Source of the DNA: Waddliaceae bacterium
Lineage (GTDB): Bacteria > Chlamydiota > Chlamydiia > Chlamydiales > SLFE01
Length of the DNA: 6,403 bases
Assembly: GCA_007124415.1 (NCBI GenBank)
Contig: SLFE01000078.1
Coordinates: forward strand, 1 to 6,403
Direction of reading: 5' to 3'
Below are positions 1 through 6,163 of the stretch, in pieces (the first letter of the stretch is position 1; each line of letters starts with the position of its first letter). The notes under the pieces were generated by a model. That model made no database searches. It was not told where the DNA came from and was given only the letters and a program-made list of their open reading frames with translations. The translations under genes and the position numbers were made by a program.

Positions 1-693
1 GAAAAAGACCTGCCTCCTTCGGATTGGTATATCAATTATATACGTACTTATATTGAAAGGGATGTCAGGCAAATAAAAAATGTGGCCGATCTATCGACAT
101 TTCAAAGGTTTGTCAAGCTATGTGCCGGAAGGATCGGTCAAATTCTCAATTTTTCCGAACTCGGAAGAGATTGCGGAGTCTCCTATCACACCGCAAAAGA
201 GTGGGTATCTCTTTTAGAATCAAGCTTCATACTATTTACGCTCTCCCCTTATTATAGAAACTTCAGCAAAAGATTAATCAAATCAAAAAAGCTATATTTT
301 TACGATACGGGGCTCGCCTGCAGTCTTCTAAACATTGAATCGGTCGAGCAGCTTTCCCAGCATTACTTAAGAGGCGGTTTGTTTGAATCCTATGTTGTAT
401 CGGAGCTTGTTAAACAAAGGTTTAACCAAGGGAAAGATTCCAATTGTTATTTTTGGAGAGATAACAAGGGGCATGAAGTGGATTGTATTTTAGAACAAGG
501 GGGCAAGGTGATCCCAATTGAGATCAAATCGGGAGAAACTTTGGGCAGTGATTTTTTTAGTCATTTAACTTATTGGCGGACTCTTGCGAACGTAGAACCT
601 GAATACGCCTATCTAATTTACGGCGGCGATGAAAATCAAATGAGGCGGGAAGGGAATGTTCTTAGCTGGTCGTCAACAACAGAAATCTATTAA
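1..693 (+). CDS. DUF4143/AAA_14-family ATPase, C-terminal part (5' end outside window)
   Basis: The reading frame is open from base 1 to the TAA at 691-693, giving 230 visible residues. A GTG at 82 could be mistaken for the start, but the 27 codons before it (DWYINYIRTYIERDVR...) are conserved family sequence, so the gene is cut by the window edge and its N-terminal P-loop ATPase domain is missing. What remains is the linker, a winged-helix-like segment (about residues 44-74, with GRIGQILNFSELGRDCGVS) and the DUF4143 domain, recognisable from SPYYRN, KLYFYDTGLAC and LFESYVVSEL. The end carries a PD-(D/E)xK-like nuclease-fold pattern: E129, D161 in HEVDCIL, and E174-x-K176 in IEIKSGE. Members are common, often recent, chromosomal accessory genes of poorly known function; DNA binding or nuclease activity is a fold-based inference. 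It looks AT-richer than the operon downstream and is separated from it by 466 bp, so it is probably an unrelated unit. Confidence 0.88.
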   Translation, partial: EKDLPPSDWYINYIRTYIERDVRQIKNVADLSTFQRFVKLCAGRIGQILNFSELGRDCGVSYHTAKEWVSLLESSFILFTLSPYYRNFSKRLIKSKKLYFYDTGLACSLLNIESVEQLSQHYLRGGLFESYVVSELVKQRFNQGKDSNCYFWRDNKGHEVDCILEQGGKVIPIEIKSGETLGSDFFSHLTYWRTLANVEPEYAYLIYGGDENQMRREGNVLSWSSTTEIY

Positions 694-882
694 TCACCAC
701 CGAGTTCTCATTTCCTCTCAGGAGCTCCCTCTGATCGCTAACCACTCAACTTTAAAATGTTATAACCACCGAGATCACCGAGAAAATTGAGAAATTATGA
801 GGAATGTTGTTTATATTTTACGAAAATATGGTTTAAACACTCTCAAGTTTCCTCTCTGAGTTCTCTGTGAACTCGGTGGTGA
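694..882. repeat. Interspersed-repeat fragments with 14-bp perfect inverted arms
   Basis: The arm tcaccaccgagttc at 694-707 is repeated exactly, in reverse complement, at 869-882 (gaactcggtggtga). A third copy with one mismatch, accaccgagatc, lies at 765-776 in the same orientation as the first, followed at once by another caccgag (776-782). Read on the minus strand from 882, the text continues as a run of ccgag/cagag/gagag-like units. Purine-rich, periodic intergenic repeats of this look (accaccgag.., cacagagaac..) recur in many bacterial genomes; that is from memory and not checked. The first arm begins one base after the ATPase stop codon. No transposase is associated, so these are best read as degenerate non-coding repeat copies. 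Confidence 0.7.
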
Positions 883-937
883 AAATTCCAGCGGGAACTG
901 CTGATTTCCTCTCAGTGTGCACTTGTGAGCTCCTGAG
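717..937. repeat. 11-bp inverted repeat flanking the repeat cluster
   Basis: The sequence ctcaggagctc at 717-727 recurs as its exact reverse complement gagctcctgag at 927-937. The pair is interleaved with, not nested in, the 694-707/869-882 pair. This suggests two related repeat copies lying in opposite orientation rather than one simple stem-loop. The left arm also contains the 8-bp palindrome ggagctcc (721-728). Confidence 0.6.
856..876. repeat. Short hairpin inside the repeat (gagttc-tctgt-gaactc)
   Basis: The arms gagttc (858-863) and gaactc (869-874) pair perfectly around a 5-nt loop. They extend by a T-G wobble (857/875) and a C-G pair (856/876) to an 8-pair stem. No T-run follows on either strand, so it does not qualify as a canonical intrinsic terminator. 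It is most simply an internal part of the repeat. Confidence 0.55.
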
Positions 938-959
938 TAACTTGTATATAAGTTATTCA
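934..959. repeat. 10-pair AT-rich inverted repeat (tgagtaactt-gtatat-aagttattca)
   Basis: Bases 934-943 pair with 950-959, with nine Watson-Crick pairs and one G-T wobble (937/956), around the 6-nt loop gtatat. No T-tract follows on the plus strand, so it is not an obvious terminator. It could be an operator-like dyad or a transcript stem. It sits at the boundary between the repeat cluster and the promoter side of the gap, about 200 bp upstream of the dehydrogenase gene. Its function is unknown. Confidence 0.55.
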
Positions 960-1010
960 CATCATACAGCTTACCATTCACTACAAATACTGGAAAAATT
1001 ACCGCAATTT

Positions 1011-1102
1011 AAGGAGTCTTCTTTATGCGGTTAAGTCGATCAATACATCATGCTTCATTCTGGATTACCGGTAAAGCATGGGGGGGTCAGGCAAGACGGT
1101 AA
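1011..1102 (+). CDS. Possible 25-residue small ORF with strong Shine-Dalgarno (CDS 1025-1102)
   Basis: AAGGAG at 1011-1016 stands 8 nt before an ATG at 1025, ideal spacing, and opens a 25-codon frame ending in TAA at 1100-1102. The peptide begins MRLSRSIHHASFW and ends GGQARR. It is basic, has two Trp and two adjacent His, and shows no signal peptide or membrane segment. I do not recognise it. A run of seven G (1080-1086) lies near its 3' end. The frame ends 57 nt before the dehydrogenase start, just upstream of the proposed operon promoter. It could be a small protein, a leader peptide on a longer transcript starting further upstream, a decayed gene fragment, or chance. Only the Shine-Dalgarno and its spacing speak for translation. 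Confidence 0.3.
1049..1080. repeat. Dyad with a central 10-bp palindrome upstream of the operon
   Basis: The arms catgctt (1049-1055) and aagcatg (1074-1080) are perfect reverse complements around an 18-nt loop. That loop region contains the separate perfect palindrome ttaccggtaa (1065-1074), which overlaps the right arm by one base. The structure lies 26 bp upstream of the proposed -35 box and inside the possible small ORF. It could be a regulator site, but no regulator gene is in view. Confidence 0.4.
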
Positions 1103-1105
1103 TGA

Positions 1106-1134
1106 TTGTCCAAACAGTTTAAAACTGATATAAG
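1106..1134 (+). promoter_or_regulatory. Sigma70-like promoter of the acyl-CoA catabolism operon
   Basis: A -35 element TTGTCC (1106-1111, 4 of 6 matches to TTGACA) is followed after exactly 17 bp by a -10 element TATAAG (1129-1134, 5 of 6 matches to TATAAT). Transcription would start near 1141 and give a leader of about 20 nt carrying the Shine-Dalgarno of the first gene. It is the best -35/-10 pair I found in the gap and lies where the operon needs a promoter. It is a consensus match only. Confidence 0.6.
1115..1127. promoter_or_regulatory. Operator-like palindrome in the promoter spacer (cagttt-a-aaactg)
   Basis: A perfect 6-1-6 palindrome, cagttt (1115-1120) and aaactg (1122-1127), occupies most of the spacer between the proposed -35 and -10 boxes. 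A protein bound there would block or remodel RNA polymerase. MerR-type activators bind promoter spacers, and leucine-degradation operons of some proteobacteria are controlled by the MerR-type LiuR. That this site serves such a regulator is inference; the spacer here is the normal 17 bp, not the longer spacer typical of MerR promoters. Confidence 0.4.
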
Positions 1135-1149
1135 AAAATTTTGAATCTT

Positions 1150-1156
1150 AAGGTGA
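1150..1156 (+). promoter_or_regulatory. Ribosome binding site of the acyl-CoA dehydrogenase gene
   Basis: AAGGTGA at 1150-1156 is complementary to the anti-Shine-Dalgarno end of 16S rRNA and stands 3 nt before the ATG at 1160. The spacing is short but usable, and it supports that start codon. Confidence 0.65.
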
Positions 1157-1159
1157 ATT

Positions 1160-2878
1160 ATGGACGAGAAGCAAAAAAAACTGGCCGAAGAGCTTCTCTT
1201 CAGCGGAGAGAAGAAGCCAAGTTTTGCCAAGATGCTCTATTTCGGGATTTTAGATTCAGACAGGGTCTTTCCTTTTCCCAAGCTGGCGTCGGGCGAGCGG
1301 GAAAAAGTCGATGAGATGCTTCAAAAGCTTAATGAGTTTGCCGATAAGGAGATAGATGCCGACGCTATCGATCGGCAGGCGGCCATTCCCCATGCAGTGA
1401 TCCACGGTCTTGCGGAAATGGGAATACTGGGCATGACGGTTCCCAAAGAGTACGGAGGCCTTGGAATGTCGCAAATGGCTTACTGCAAAGTGATGGAGGC
1501 TCTGGCGCAAAAGTGCGTCTCAACCGCACTTTATGTGAATGTCCATCAGAGCATCGGGCTGAAGTCTTTGCTCTTGTTCGGAACCGATAAGCAAAAGAAT
1601 CAGTGGCTTAAGCCTTTGGCCCTAGGGGAGTGCACCGCAGCTTTTGCCCTGACGGAGGCAAATGCCGGCTCGGATGCGGGAGGGGTGGAGACGACAGCGG
1701 AGTATGACGAAGAAAAGAAATGCTACCGCATCAACGGACGCAAGCAGTGGATCACAAACGGCGGCATCGCCAAAGTGCTGACTGTGATGGCCAAGACAAA
1801 CGAAAAGATCACTGCTTTTTTGGTCACTCCCGACATGGCCGGTTTCAAGGTGGAGACCAAGGCTTTGGAGAAGGTCGGAATGAAGGGGACGTGGACGGCG
1901 GTCCTCACTTTTGACAATATGGAAGTTCCCGAGGAAAATATCATCGGCCCCAAGGGAAGCGGCCTCCGCGTGGCGCTGACGGTTTTGGATTTTGGGAGGA
2001 TCACATTCGGGTCGACCTGCACGGCGATGGCCAAGTTTTGCGTGGAAAGGGCTGTCGAGTATGCGAAGAGGCGGCATCAGTTCGACCGGCCGCTCGCTTC
2101 CTTTCCGCTAGTGAAAAAAAAGCTGGCCTGTATGGCCGCTTATACCTACGCGATGGACGCGGCGACGTTATTGACGGCAGGGCTTCTCGATTCGGGAGAG
2201 CACGACGTGATGCTCGAGGCGGCGATACTGAAAGTGTTTGCCAGCGAGGCTTCCTGGAAAATTCTTTACGACACGATGCAGATCTACGGGGGCAAATCAT
2301 TTTTTACCGACCAGCCTTTTGAGCGCTTGATGAGGGACGCGAGGCTCAACATGATCGGCGAGGGGGCAAACGAGGTGCTTCAAGCCTTTATCGGCGTTGT
2401 CGGCATGCGCGATGTCGGGGTTCAGATGAAGGGCGCCAGAGACTCGCTTGCCAATCCTCTAGGAGATATGGGCGAGCTGTGGCGTTTTTTGAAAACGACC
2501 TATTACCGCATGAGCGCCCCGAAGGTTCCCGTGAAGTCGGCGGACATTCAAAAAGAGGCTTCCAGACTCGGAAAGAGCATCAAGCGTTTCGGATCGATGA
2601 TTGCGCGGCTCCTTGTCCGGCACAAAGAAGAGATCATTGAGAAGCAGCTTCTGCTGGACCGCGTCGCCAATGGGGCGGCAGCGCTTTACACCTCTTCGGC
2701 GGTGCTGAGCAAAGTCGACAGCGAAATTCAGGCGGGAGAGAAAGGTAATGTCGAGACGGCAAAACTCTACGTTTTGCTTGCGCTCGACAAGTTCGACAGG
2801 GAAATGGAGACGATGTTTGACAACAGGGATGAAGAAATCGAAGCTTTATCGGACAAACTGAGCGGGATAGCCGAATGA
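1160..2878 (+). CDS. VLCAD/ACAD9-like acyl-CoA dehydrogenase
   Basis: A 572-residue FAD enzyme that oxidises an acyl-CoA to its trans-2-enoyl-CoA, passing electrons to electron-transfer flavoprotein. Both ACAD signatures are visible: ALTEANAGSDAGG at 163-175, and QIYGGKSFFTDQPFERLMRD at 374-393. The catalytic base is Glu401 in IGEGANEV, the position used by MCAD and VLCAD (isovaleryl-CoA dehydrogenase has a non-Glu residue here). Length and layout match VLCAD/ACAD9, not the usual ~380-residue ACADs: an N-terminal stretch with SFAKMLYFGILDSDRVFPFP at 21-40, HQSIGLKSLLLFGT at 129-142, and a C-terminal extension from about 425 with EKQLLLDRVANGAAALY at 494-510. Ser380 replaces the usual Gly of the second signature. 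The start at 1160 has a Shine-Dalgarno. It is the first gene of the operon and overlaps the carboxyltransferase gene by 4 nt. The family is certain; the substrate is not, with long-chain or bulky branched acyl-CoA favoured. Confidence 0.93.
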   Translation: MDEKQKKLAEELLFSGEKKPSFAKMLYFGILDSDRVFPFPKLASGEREKVDEMLQKLNEFADKEIDADAIDRQAAIPHAVIHGLAEMGILGMTVPKEYGGLGMSQMAYCKVMEALAQKCVSTALYVNVHQSIGLKSLLLFGTDKQKNQWLKPLALGECTAAFALTEANAGSDAGGVETTAEYDEEKKCYRINGRKQWITNGGIAKVLTVMAKTNEKITAFLVTPDMAGFKVETKALEKVGMKGTWTAVLTFDNMEVPEENIIGPKGSGLRVALTVLDFGRITFGSTCTAMAKFCVERAVEYAKRRHQFDRPLASFPLVKKKLACMAAYTYAMDAATLLTAGLLDSGEHDVMLEAAILKVFASEASWKILYDTMQIYGGKSFFTDQPFERLMRDARLNMIGEGANEVLQAFIGVVGMRDVGVQMKGARDSLANPLGDMGELWRFLKTTYYRMSAPKVPVKSADIQKEASRLGKSIKRFGSMIARLLVRHKEEIIEKQLLLDRVANGAAALYTSSAVLSKVDSEIQAGEKGNVETAKLYVLLALDKFDREMETMFDNRDEEIEALSDKLSGIAE

Positions 2879-4464
2879 CTCTTCTTGATTTGACAAAACA
2901 GATCCTCAATGAAGAGGAGAAGCTTCGGGAAGGGGGCGGAGAGGAAGGGCGCGAGAGGCAGGCTCGTCTCGGGCGCCTGACTGTGCGCGAGAGGCTCGAT
3001 ATTCTCCTTGACGATCCGCAGAATTTTTTCGAACTGGGGCTTTGGGCGGCCTACGGCATGTACAGTGAATGGGGAGAGCTTCCGGCAGCCGGCGTTGTCG
3101 CCGGGATCGGGACGGTCTCGGGTAGAAGGTGCATGATCATAGCCAATGACGCGACAGTCAAAGCGGGGGCGATGTTTCCGCAGTCGGTGAAAAAGGTGAT
3201 ACGTGCGCAAAACATCGCGTTTCAATGCCGCCTGCCGACTCTTTATTTAGTCGACTCGTCAGGAGTGTTCCTGCCGCTTCAAGACGAGATTTTTCCCGAC
3301 GAGGACGACTTCGGCAGGATATTTAGAAACAACGCGCTCTTTTCCTCGGCGGGGATTCCTCAGTTTGCGGCGATAATGGGCAACTGCATCGCTGGGGGCG
3401 GGTACCTTCCGGTTCTCTGCGACCAGCTTTTGATGACCGAGGGAAGCGGCCTGTATTTGGCAGGCCCTGCGCTTGTCAAGGCCGCCATCGGCCACGATGT
3501 CGATGCCGAAGAGCTTGGCGGGGCGAAAATGCACGCGCAAATCAGCGGAACTGTCGATTACCGGGAAAAAGACGACCCTTCATGCCTGCATAGGCTCCGC
3601 TCGCTTGTTGAAAAGCTCCCGCCTGATGACAAAGCCTCATACGACGCGGCAGCCGAGCTCGACCCTCACAAGGTTTACGATTTTGTCGGGGCAAAAAACG
3701 AAAAGGAATATCAGGTCCGCGATTTAATCCAATGCATTGCCGACGAGGGATCGATTCAAGAGTATAAAGCCGAGTATGGCAAAACATTGATGACGGCGTT
3801 TGCGAAAATCGGCGGCATGCCTGTCGGGATTTTGGCCAACCAAAGAGTGCAGACAAAGTCCGGCAGAGGCGAAGTGGAAATAGGGGGCGTTCTTTATGCC
3901 GACAGCGCCGATAAGGGAGCGAGATTTATCATGGACTGCAACCAGATGCATATTCCCCTGGTCTTTCTTCAGGACGTCGTCGGTTTTATGGTCGGCCCTG
4001 CCGCAGAGGCGTCGGGGATCATCCGGTCGGGGGCCAAGCTTGTCAATGCCCTGAGCAACTCGGTTGTGCCGAAAATCAGCGTCGTTGTCGGCAATTCTTT
4101 CGGAGCGGGCAATTACGCTCTTTGCGGCAAAGCCTACGACCCTGCGTTCATCATCGCGTGGCCCAATGCAAAATACGCCGTCATGGGCGGCGATCAGGCC
4201 GCTCATACTCTTTTTCAGCTTGAAAAGAGAAAAGCGGAAAGGCTTGGAGAAAAATGGGATGAAGGGCAAGCTGAGGAAAGGTGGAAGGTGCTCAGTAAAA
4301 AATATTGCGAGCAGACAGACATCCGCTACGGCGCGGCGAGAGGATGGGTCGACGCAATTGCGGCGCCGCATAAAACCCGCGATATACTGCGCGAATTTTT
4401 GATTTGCGTTTCAAGAAACCCAAACCGCGACAGGCGGTTTCATACAGGAGTGATTCAGGTCTGA
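2875..4464 (+). CDS. Acyl-CoA carboxylase carboxyltransferase (beta) subunit, MCC/GCC type
   Basis: A 529-residue carboxyltransferase with both crotonase-like halves. It would move the carboxyl group from biotin on a partner subunit to the acyl-CoA. The N-terminal half shows LGRLTVRERLDILLD (32-46), VDSSGVFLPLQDEIFPD (126-142) and MGNCIAGGGYLPVL (168-181), and the C-terminal half GFMVGPAAEASGI (370-382), GNSFGAGNYALCGKAYDP (406-423) and WPNAKYAVMGGDQAA (429-443). The FLPLQDE..FPD and AWPNA..VMGG(D/E)QAA motifs point to the methylcrotonyl-/geranyl-CoA carboxylase beta family rather than propionyl-CoA carboxylase. The common DSGGA is DSSGV here. Length is normal for the family (about 530-540). 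The ATG overlaps the dehydrogenase stop as ATGA, with only a weak Shine-Dalgarno, so translation is probably coupled. The biotin carboxylase/BCCP subunit it requires is not in the window. Assignment between MCC, GCC and another enoyl-CoA specificity is open. Confidence 0.92.
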   Translation: MTLLDLTKQILNEEEKLREGGGEEGRERQARLGRLTVRERLDILLDDPQNFFELGLWAAYGMYSEWGELPAAGVVAGIGTVSGRRCMIIANDATVKAGAMFPQSVKKVIRAQNIAFQCRLPTLYLVDSSGVFLPLQDEIFPDEDDFGRIFRNNALFSSAGIPQFAAIMGNCIAGGGYLPVLCDQLLMTEGSGLYLAGPALVKAAIGHDVDAEELGGAKMHAQISGTVDYREKDDPSCLHRLRSLVEKLPPDDKASYDAAAELDPHKVYDFVGAKNEKEYQVRDLIQCIADEGSIQEYKAEYGKTLMTAFAKIGGMPVGILANQRVQTKSGRGEVEIGGVLYADSADKGARFIMDCNQMHIPLVFLQDVVGFMVGPAAEASGIIRSGAKLVNALSNSVVPKISVVVGNSFGAGNYALCGKAYDPAFIIAWPNAKYAVMGGDQAAHTLFQLEKRKAERLGEKWDEGQAEERWKVLSKKYCEQTDIRYGAARGWVDAIAAPHKTRDILREFLICVSRNPNRDRRFHTGVIQV

Positions 4465-5816
4465 TGAGTGTAAAAATTGGTAATGGACAAGGGTTTTGGG
4501 GAGACTGCATTTCGGCGCCTGAGCGGCTGGTGGGGCAGGTTCCCGACCTCGATTATTTAACATTGGAATATCTGGCGGAAGTGTCTCTTTCGATCATGGC
4601 GATCCACAAAGAAAAAAACCCCGATCTCGGCTACGCGCGCGATTTTATTGAATCTTTGAAATCTTTACTGCCGTTTTGGGAAAAGGGACAGAAATTCAAA
4701 ATCATAACGAATGCGGGAGGGCTGAATCCCAAAGCCTGCGCAAGGGCTTGCATAGAACTTCTGGAAGACAGCCTGAAACGACCGGTGACCGTCGGGGTTG
4801 TTGTGGGAGACGATATCCTTCACCTGATTGACAGTTCATCCCATTTTGACAATCTTGATACAGGAGATCATTTTGATTCCATTCACGATCAGCTGGTGAC
4901 GGCAAATGCCTACATTGGGGCCGAGCCGATAGTCAAGGCGCTCAATGCCGGCGCTGAAATCGTCATTGCCGGGCGGGTGGCCGACCCCAGCCTGACTGTT
5001 GCGGCTTCCGCGGCGCATTTTGGCTGGAGTTTTGATGATTACGACCGCCTGGCAGGAGCCACGGTTGCCGGTCATTTGATCGAGTGCGGCACGCAAGTGA
5101 CCGGAGGGATCTCGACCGACTGGCTCTCGCTGCCCGATGTAGCTAATATCTCATTTCCTTATGTCGAAATGGAGGAAGACGGGACGTTTGTCGTCACTAA
5201 GGCGCCCAAAACCGGGGGGCGCGTCGATGAAATGACTGTTAAGGAGCAGCTTTTATACGAGCTGGGCGATCCTGGAAGCTACCTTTCTCCGGACGTTACA
5301 GTTTCGTTCAACGATATCACCGTCCAAGAGGAAAAGGAAAATCGAGTGCGGGTTTCCGGAGCGAGGGGCAGAACCCCTTCCGACACATTCAAAGTGAGCG
5401 TCTCATACCGGGACGGGTTTAAGGCTGAAGGAACCCTTGTTGTTTGGGGGGACAAAGCTGACGAAAAGGCGCGTAAAGCCGGCGAGATGATTTTGGAGAG
5501 GCTGAAGCTGTCGGGCTGCACTTACGATGAAACTTTAATCGAGTGCCTGGGAATGGGAGATGCCGTTCCCGGTCTTGTCAAAGGTGATTGCGAGGCGATC
5601 GAGTCCGTTCTCAGAATTGTTGTCAAAGATCCTGATAAGGATGCCGTTGAGCGGTTCACAAAGGAAATCGCATCGCTTGTCGCCTGCGGCCCTCCGGGTA
5701 CGACGGGATACACGACCGGCCGTCCTCCTGTTAGGGAAGTTTTCGGCTTTTGGCCATGCCTTGTCCCCAAAGGCGACCTTGAGATATTATCCGATGTAAT
5801 TGAGGTGAACAAATGA
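4464..5816 (+). CDS. AtuA/DUF1446 family protein, large N-terminal domain
   Basis: A 450-residue cytoplasmic protein of the acyclic terpene utilisation AtuA family (DUF1446), whose biochemical role is unknown to me. Typical motifs are IGNGQGFWGD (5-14), ITNAGGLNPKA (81-91), IGAEPIVKALNAGAE (151-165) with IAGRVADPSL (168-177), GHLIECGTQVTGG (203-215), and near the end GPPGTTGYTTGRPP (409-422) and REVFGFWPCLV (424-434). I place the start at the ATG at 4464, which overlaps the previous stop by one base (TGATG). AGGAG lies at 4446-4450, 13 nt upstream, and family similarity begins right after this Met. The frame is open further upstream to a TTG at 4404, but that would add 20 unconserved residues inside the previous gene. 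Typical AtuA proteins are near 590 residues; the missing C-terminal part is encoded by the next gene. Linkage to dehydrogenase, carboxylase and hydratase genes is the usual context of the family. Confidence 0.9.
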   Translation: MSVKIGNGQGFWGDCISAPERLVGQVPDLDYLTLEYLAEVSLSIMAIHKEKNPDLGYARDFIESLKSLLPFWEKGQKFKIITNAGGLNPKACARACIELLEDSLKRPVTVGVVVGDDILHLIDSSSHFDNLDTGDHFDSIHDQLVTANAYIGAEPIVKALNAGAEIVIAGRVADPSLTVAASAAHFGWSFDDYDRLAGATVAGHLIECGTQVTGGISTDWLSLPDVANISFPYVEMEEDGTFVVTKAPKTGGRVDEMTVKEQLLYELGDPGSYLSPDVTVSFNDITVQEEKENRVRVSGARGRTPSDTFKVSVSYRDGFKAEGTLVVWGDKADEKARKAGEMILERLKLSGCTYDETLIECLGMGDAVPGLVKGDCEAIESVLRIVVKDPDKDAVERFTKEIASLVACGPPGTTGYTTGRPPVREVFGFWPCLVPKGDLEILSDVIEVNK

Positions 5817-6163
5817 GCGAAGTCAAATTGATTGAGATCGCATACGCGCGAAGCGGAGACAAAGGGGCAAATGCCAACATCGGCGTCATCGCCTACACAG
5901 GCGAGGGTTACGAGTTTATCAAAAAGACCCTTACCCCCGAAGTTGTCAAAGATTACTTTACAGGTATTTATCCGCATCGGGTGGAGAGGTTCGAGCTTCC
6001 CAATCTCACTGCCCTTAATTTTGTGCTGCATGGAGCTTTAGACGGAGGAGGAAGCCGCTCTCTTCGAGTCGATGCCCAAGGAAAAGCTTTGGGGCAGGCG
6101 CTCTTGCAAATGAAAATCGAAGTGCCCGATGAGGAGCTTTCGAAAATGAGGAAGCCGACATGA
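5813..6163 (+). CDS. AtuA C-terminal domain as a separate small protein
   Basis: A 116-residue protein matching the C-terminal region of long AtuA proteins. It has ARSGDKGANANIGVIA at 12-27, PHRVERFELPNLTALNF at 54-70, and LDGGGSRSLRVDAQGKALG at 76-94. In longer homologues this segment follows directly on the DUF1446 domain; here it is encoded on its own. Its ATG overlaps the stop of the large AtuA gene as ATGA, and GAGGTGA at 5802-5808 is a good Shine-Dalgarno, so the product is probably made in step with its partner. I infer that the two proteins form a complex equivalent to fused AtuA. No signal peptide or membrane segment is visible. The exact biochemical role is unknown. Confidence 0.87.
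   Translation: MSEVKLIEIAYARSGDKGANANIGVIAYTGEGYEFIKKTLTPEVVKDYFTGIYPHRVERFELPNLTALNFVLHGALDGGGSRSLRVDAQGKALGQALLQMKIEVPDEELSKMRKPT

Larger units (their letters stand above)
694..1159. other. Repeat-rich intergenic region upstream of the operon
   Basis: This 466-bp gap holds no large gene. Its left half (694-959) is built from short related pieces in both orientations: three copies of accaccgag(t/a)tc, three copies of tttcctctc (711-719, 848-856, 905-913), a 12-bp direct repeat atttcctctcag (710-721 and 904-915), and hairpins. Its right half (960-1159) holds a possible 25-codon ORF, a palindrome, the operon promoter candidate and the Shine-Dalgarno of the dehydrogenase gene. I see no hairpin followed by a T-run that would make a clear terminator for the upstream ATPase gene. 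Confidence 0.8.

Noticed and set aside
82..693. GTG at 82 as the real start of the ATPase-family gene
   Set aside because: The frame is open to base 1, and the codons before 82 encode conserved family sequence (WYINYIRTYIERDVR).
856..876. Intrinsic terminator of the ATPase gene
   Set aside because: The stem is only eight pairs with a wobble, and no T-run follows on either strand.
694..882. CRISPR array
   Set aside because: The repeated units are short, unevenly spaced, degenerate and in both orientations, with no regular spacers.
1078..1122. Offset short frame reading MGGSGKTVMIVQTV, with a Walker A-like GGSGKT, overlapping the small ORF
   Set aside because: Only 14 codons long, no Shine-Dalgarno at a proper distance, a stop directly upstream and no further ATPase motifs in any frame. 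The G-run makes Gly-rich text likely by chance.
1622..2077. Minus-strand open frame of 151 codons opposite the dehydrogenase gene
   Set aside because: No family motifs and fully covered by the dehydrogenase coding sequence on the other strand.
3724..4371. Long minus-strand open frame (215 codons) opposite the carboxyltransferase gene
   Set aside because: It is antisense to a strongly conserved gene, shows no recognisable motif, and its residue make-up is that expected from reading GC-rich coding sequence backwards.
4404..4463. Upstream TTG start for the AtuA gene
   Set aside because: It would add 20 residues unlike the family and overlap the previous gene by 61 bp. The ATG at 4464 fits family similarity and the operon's pattern of minimal overlaps.
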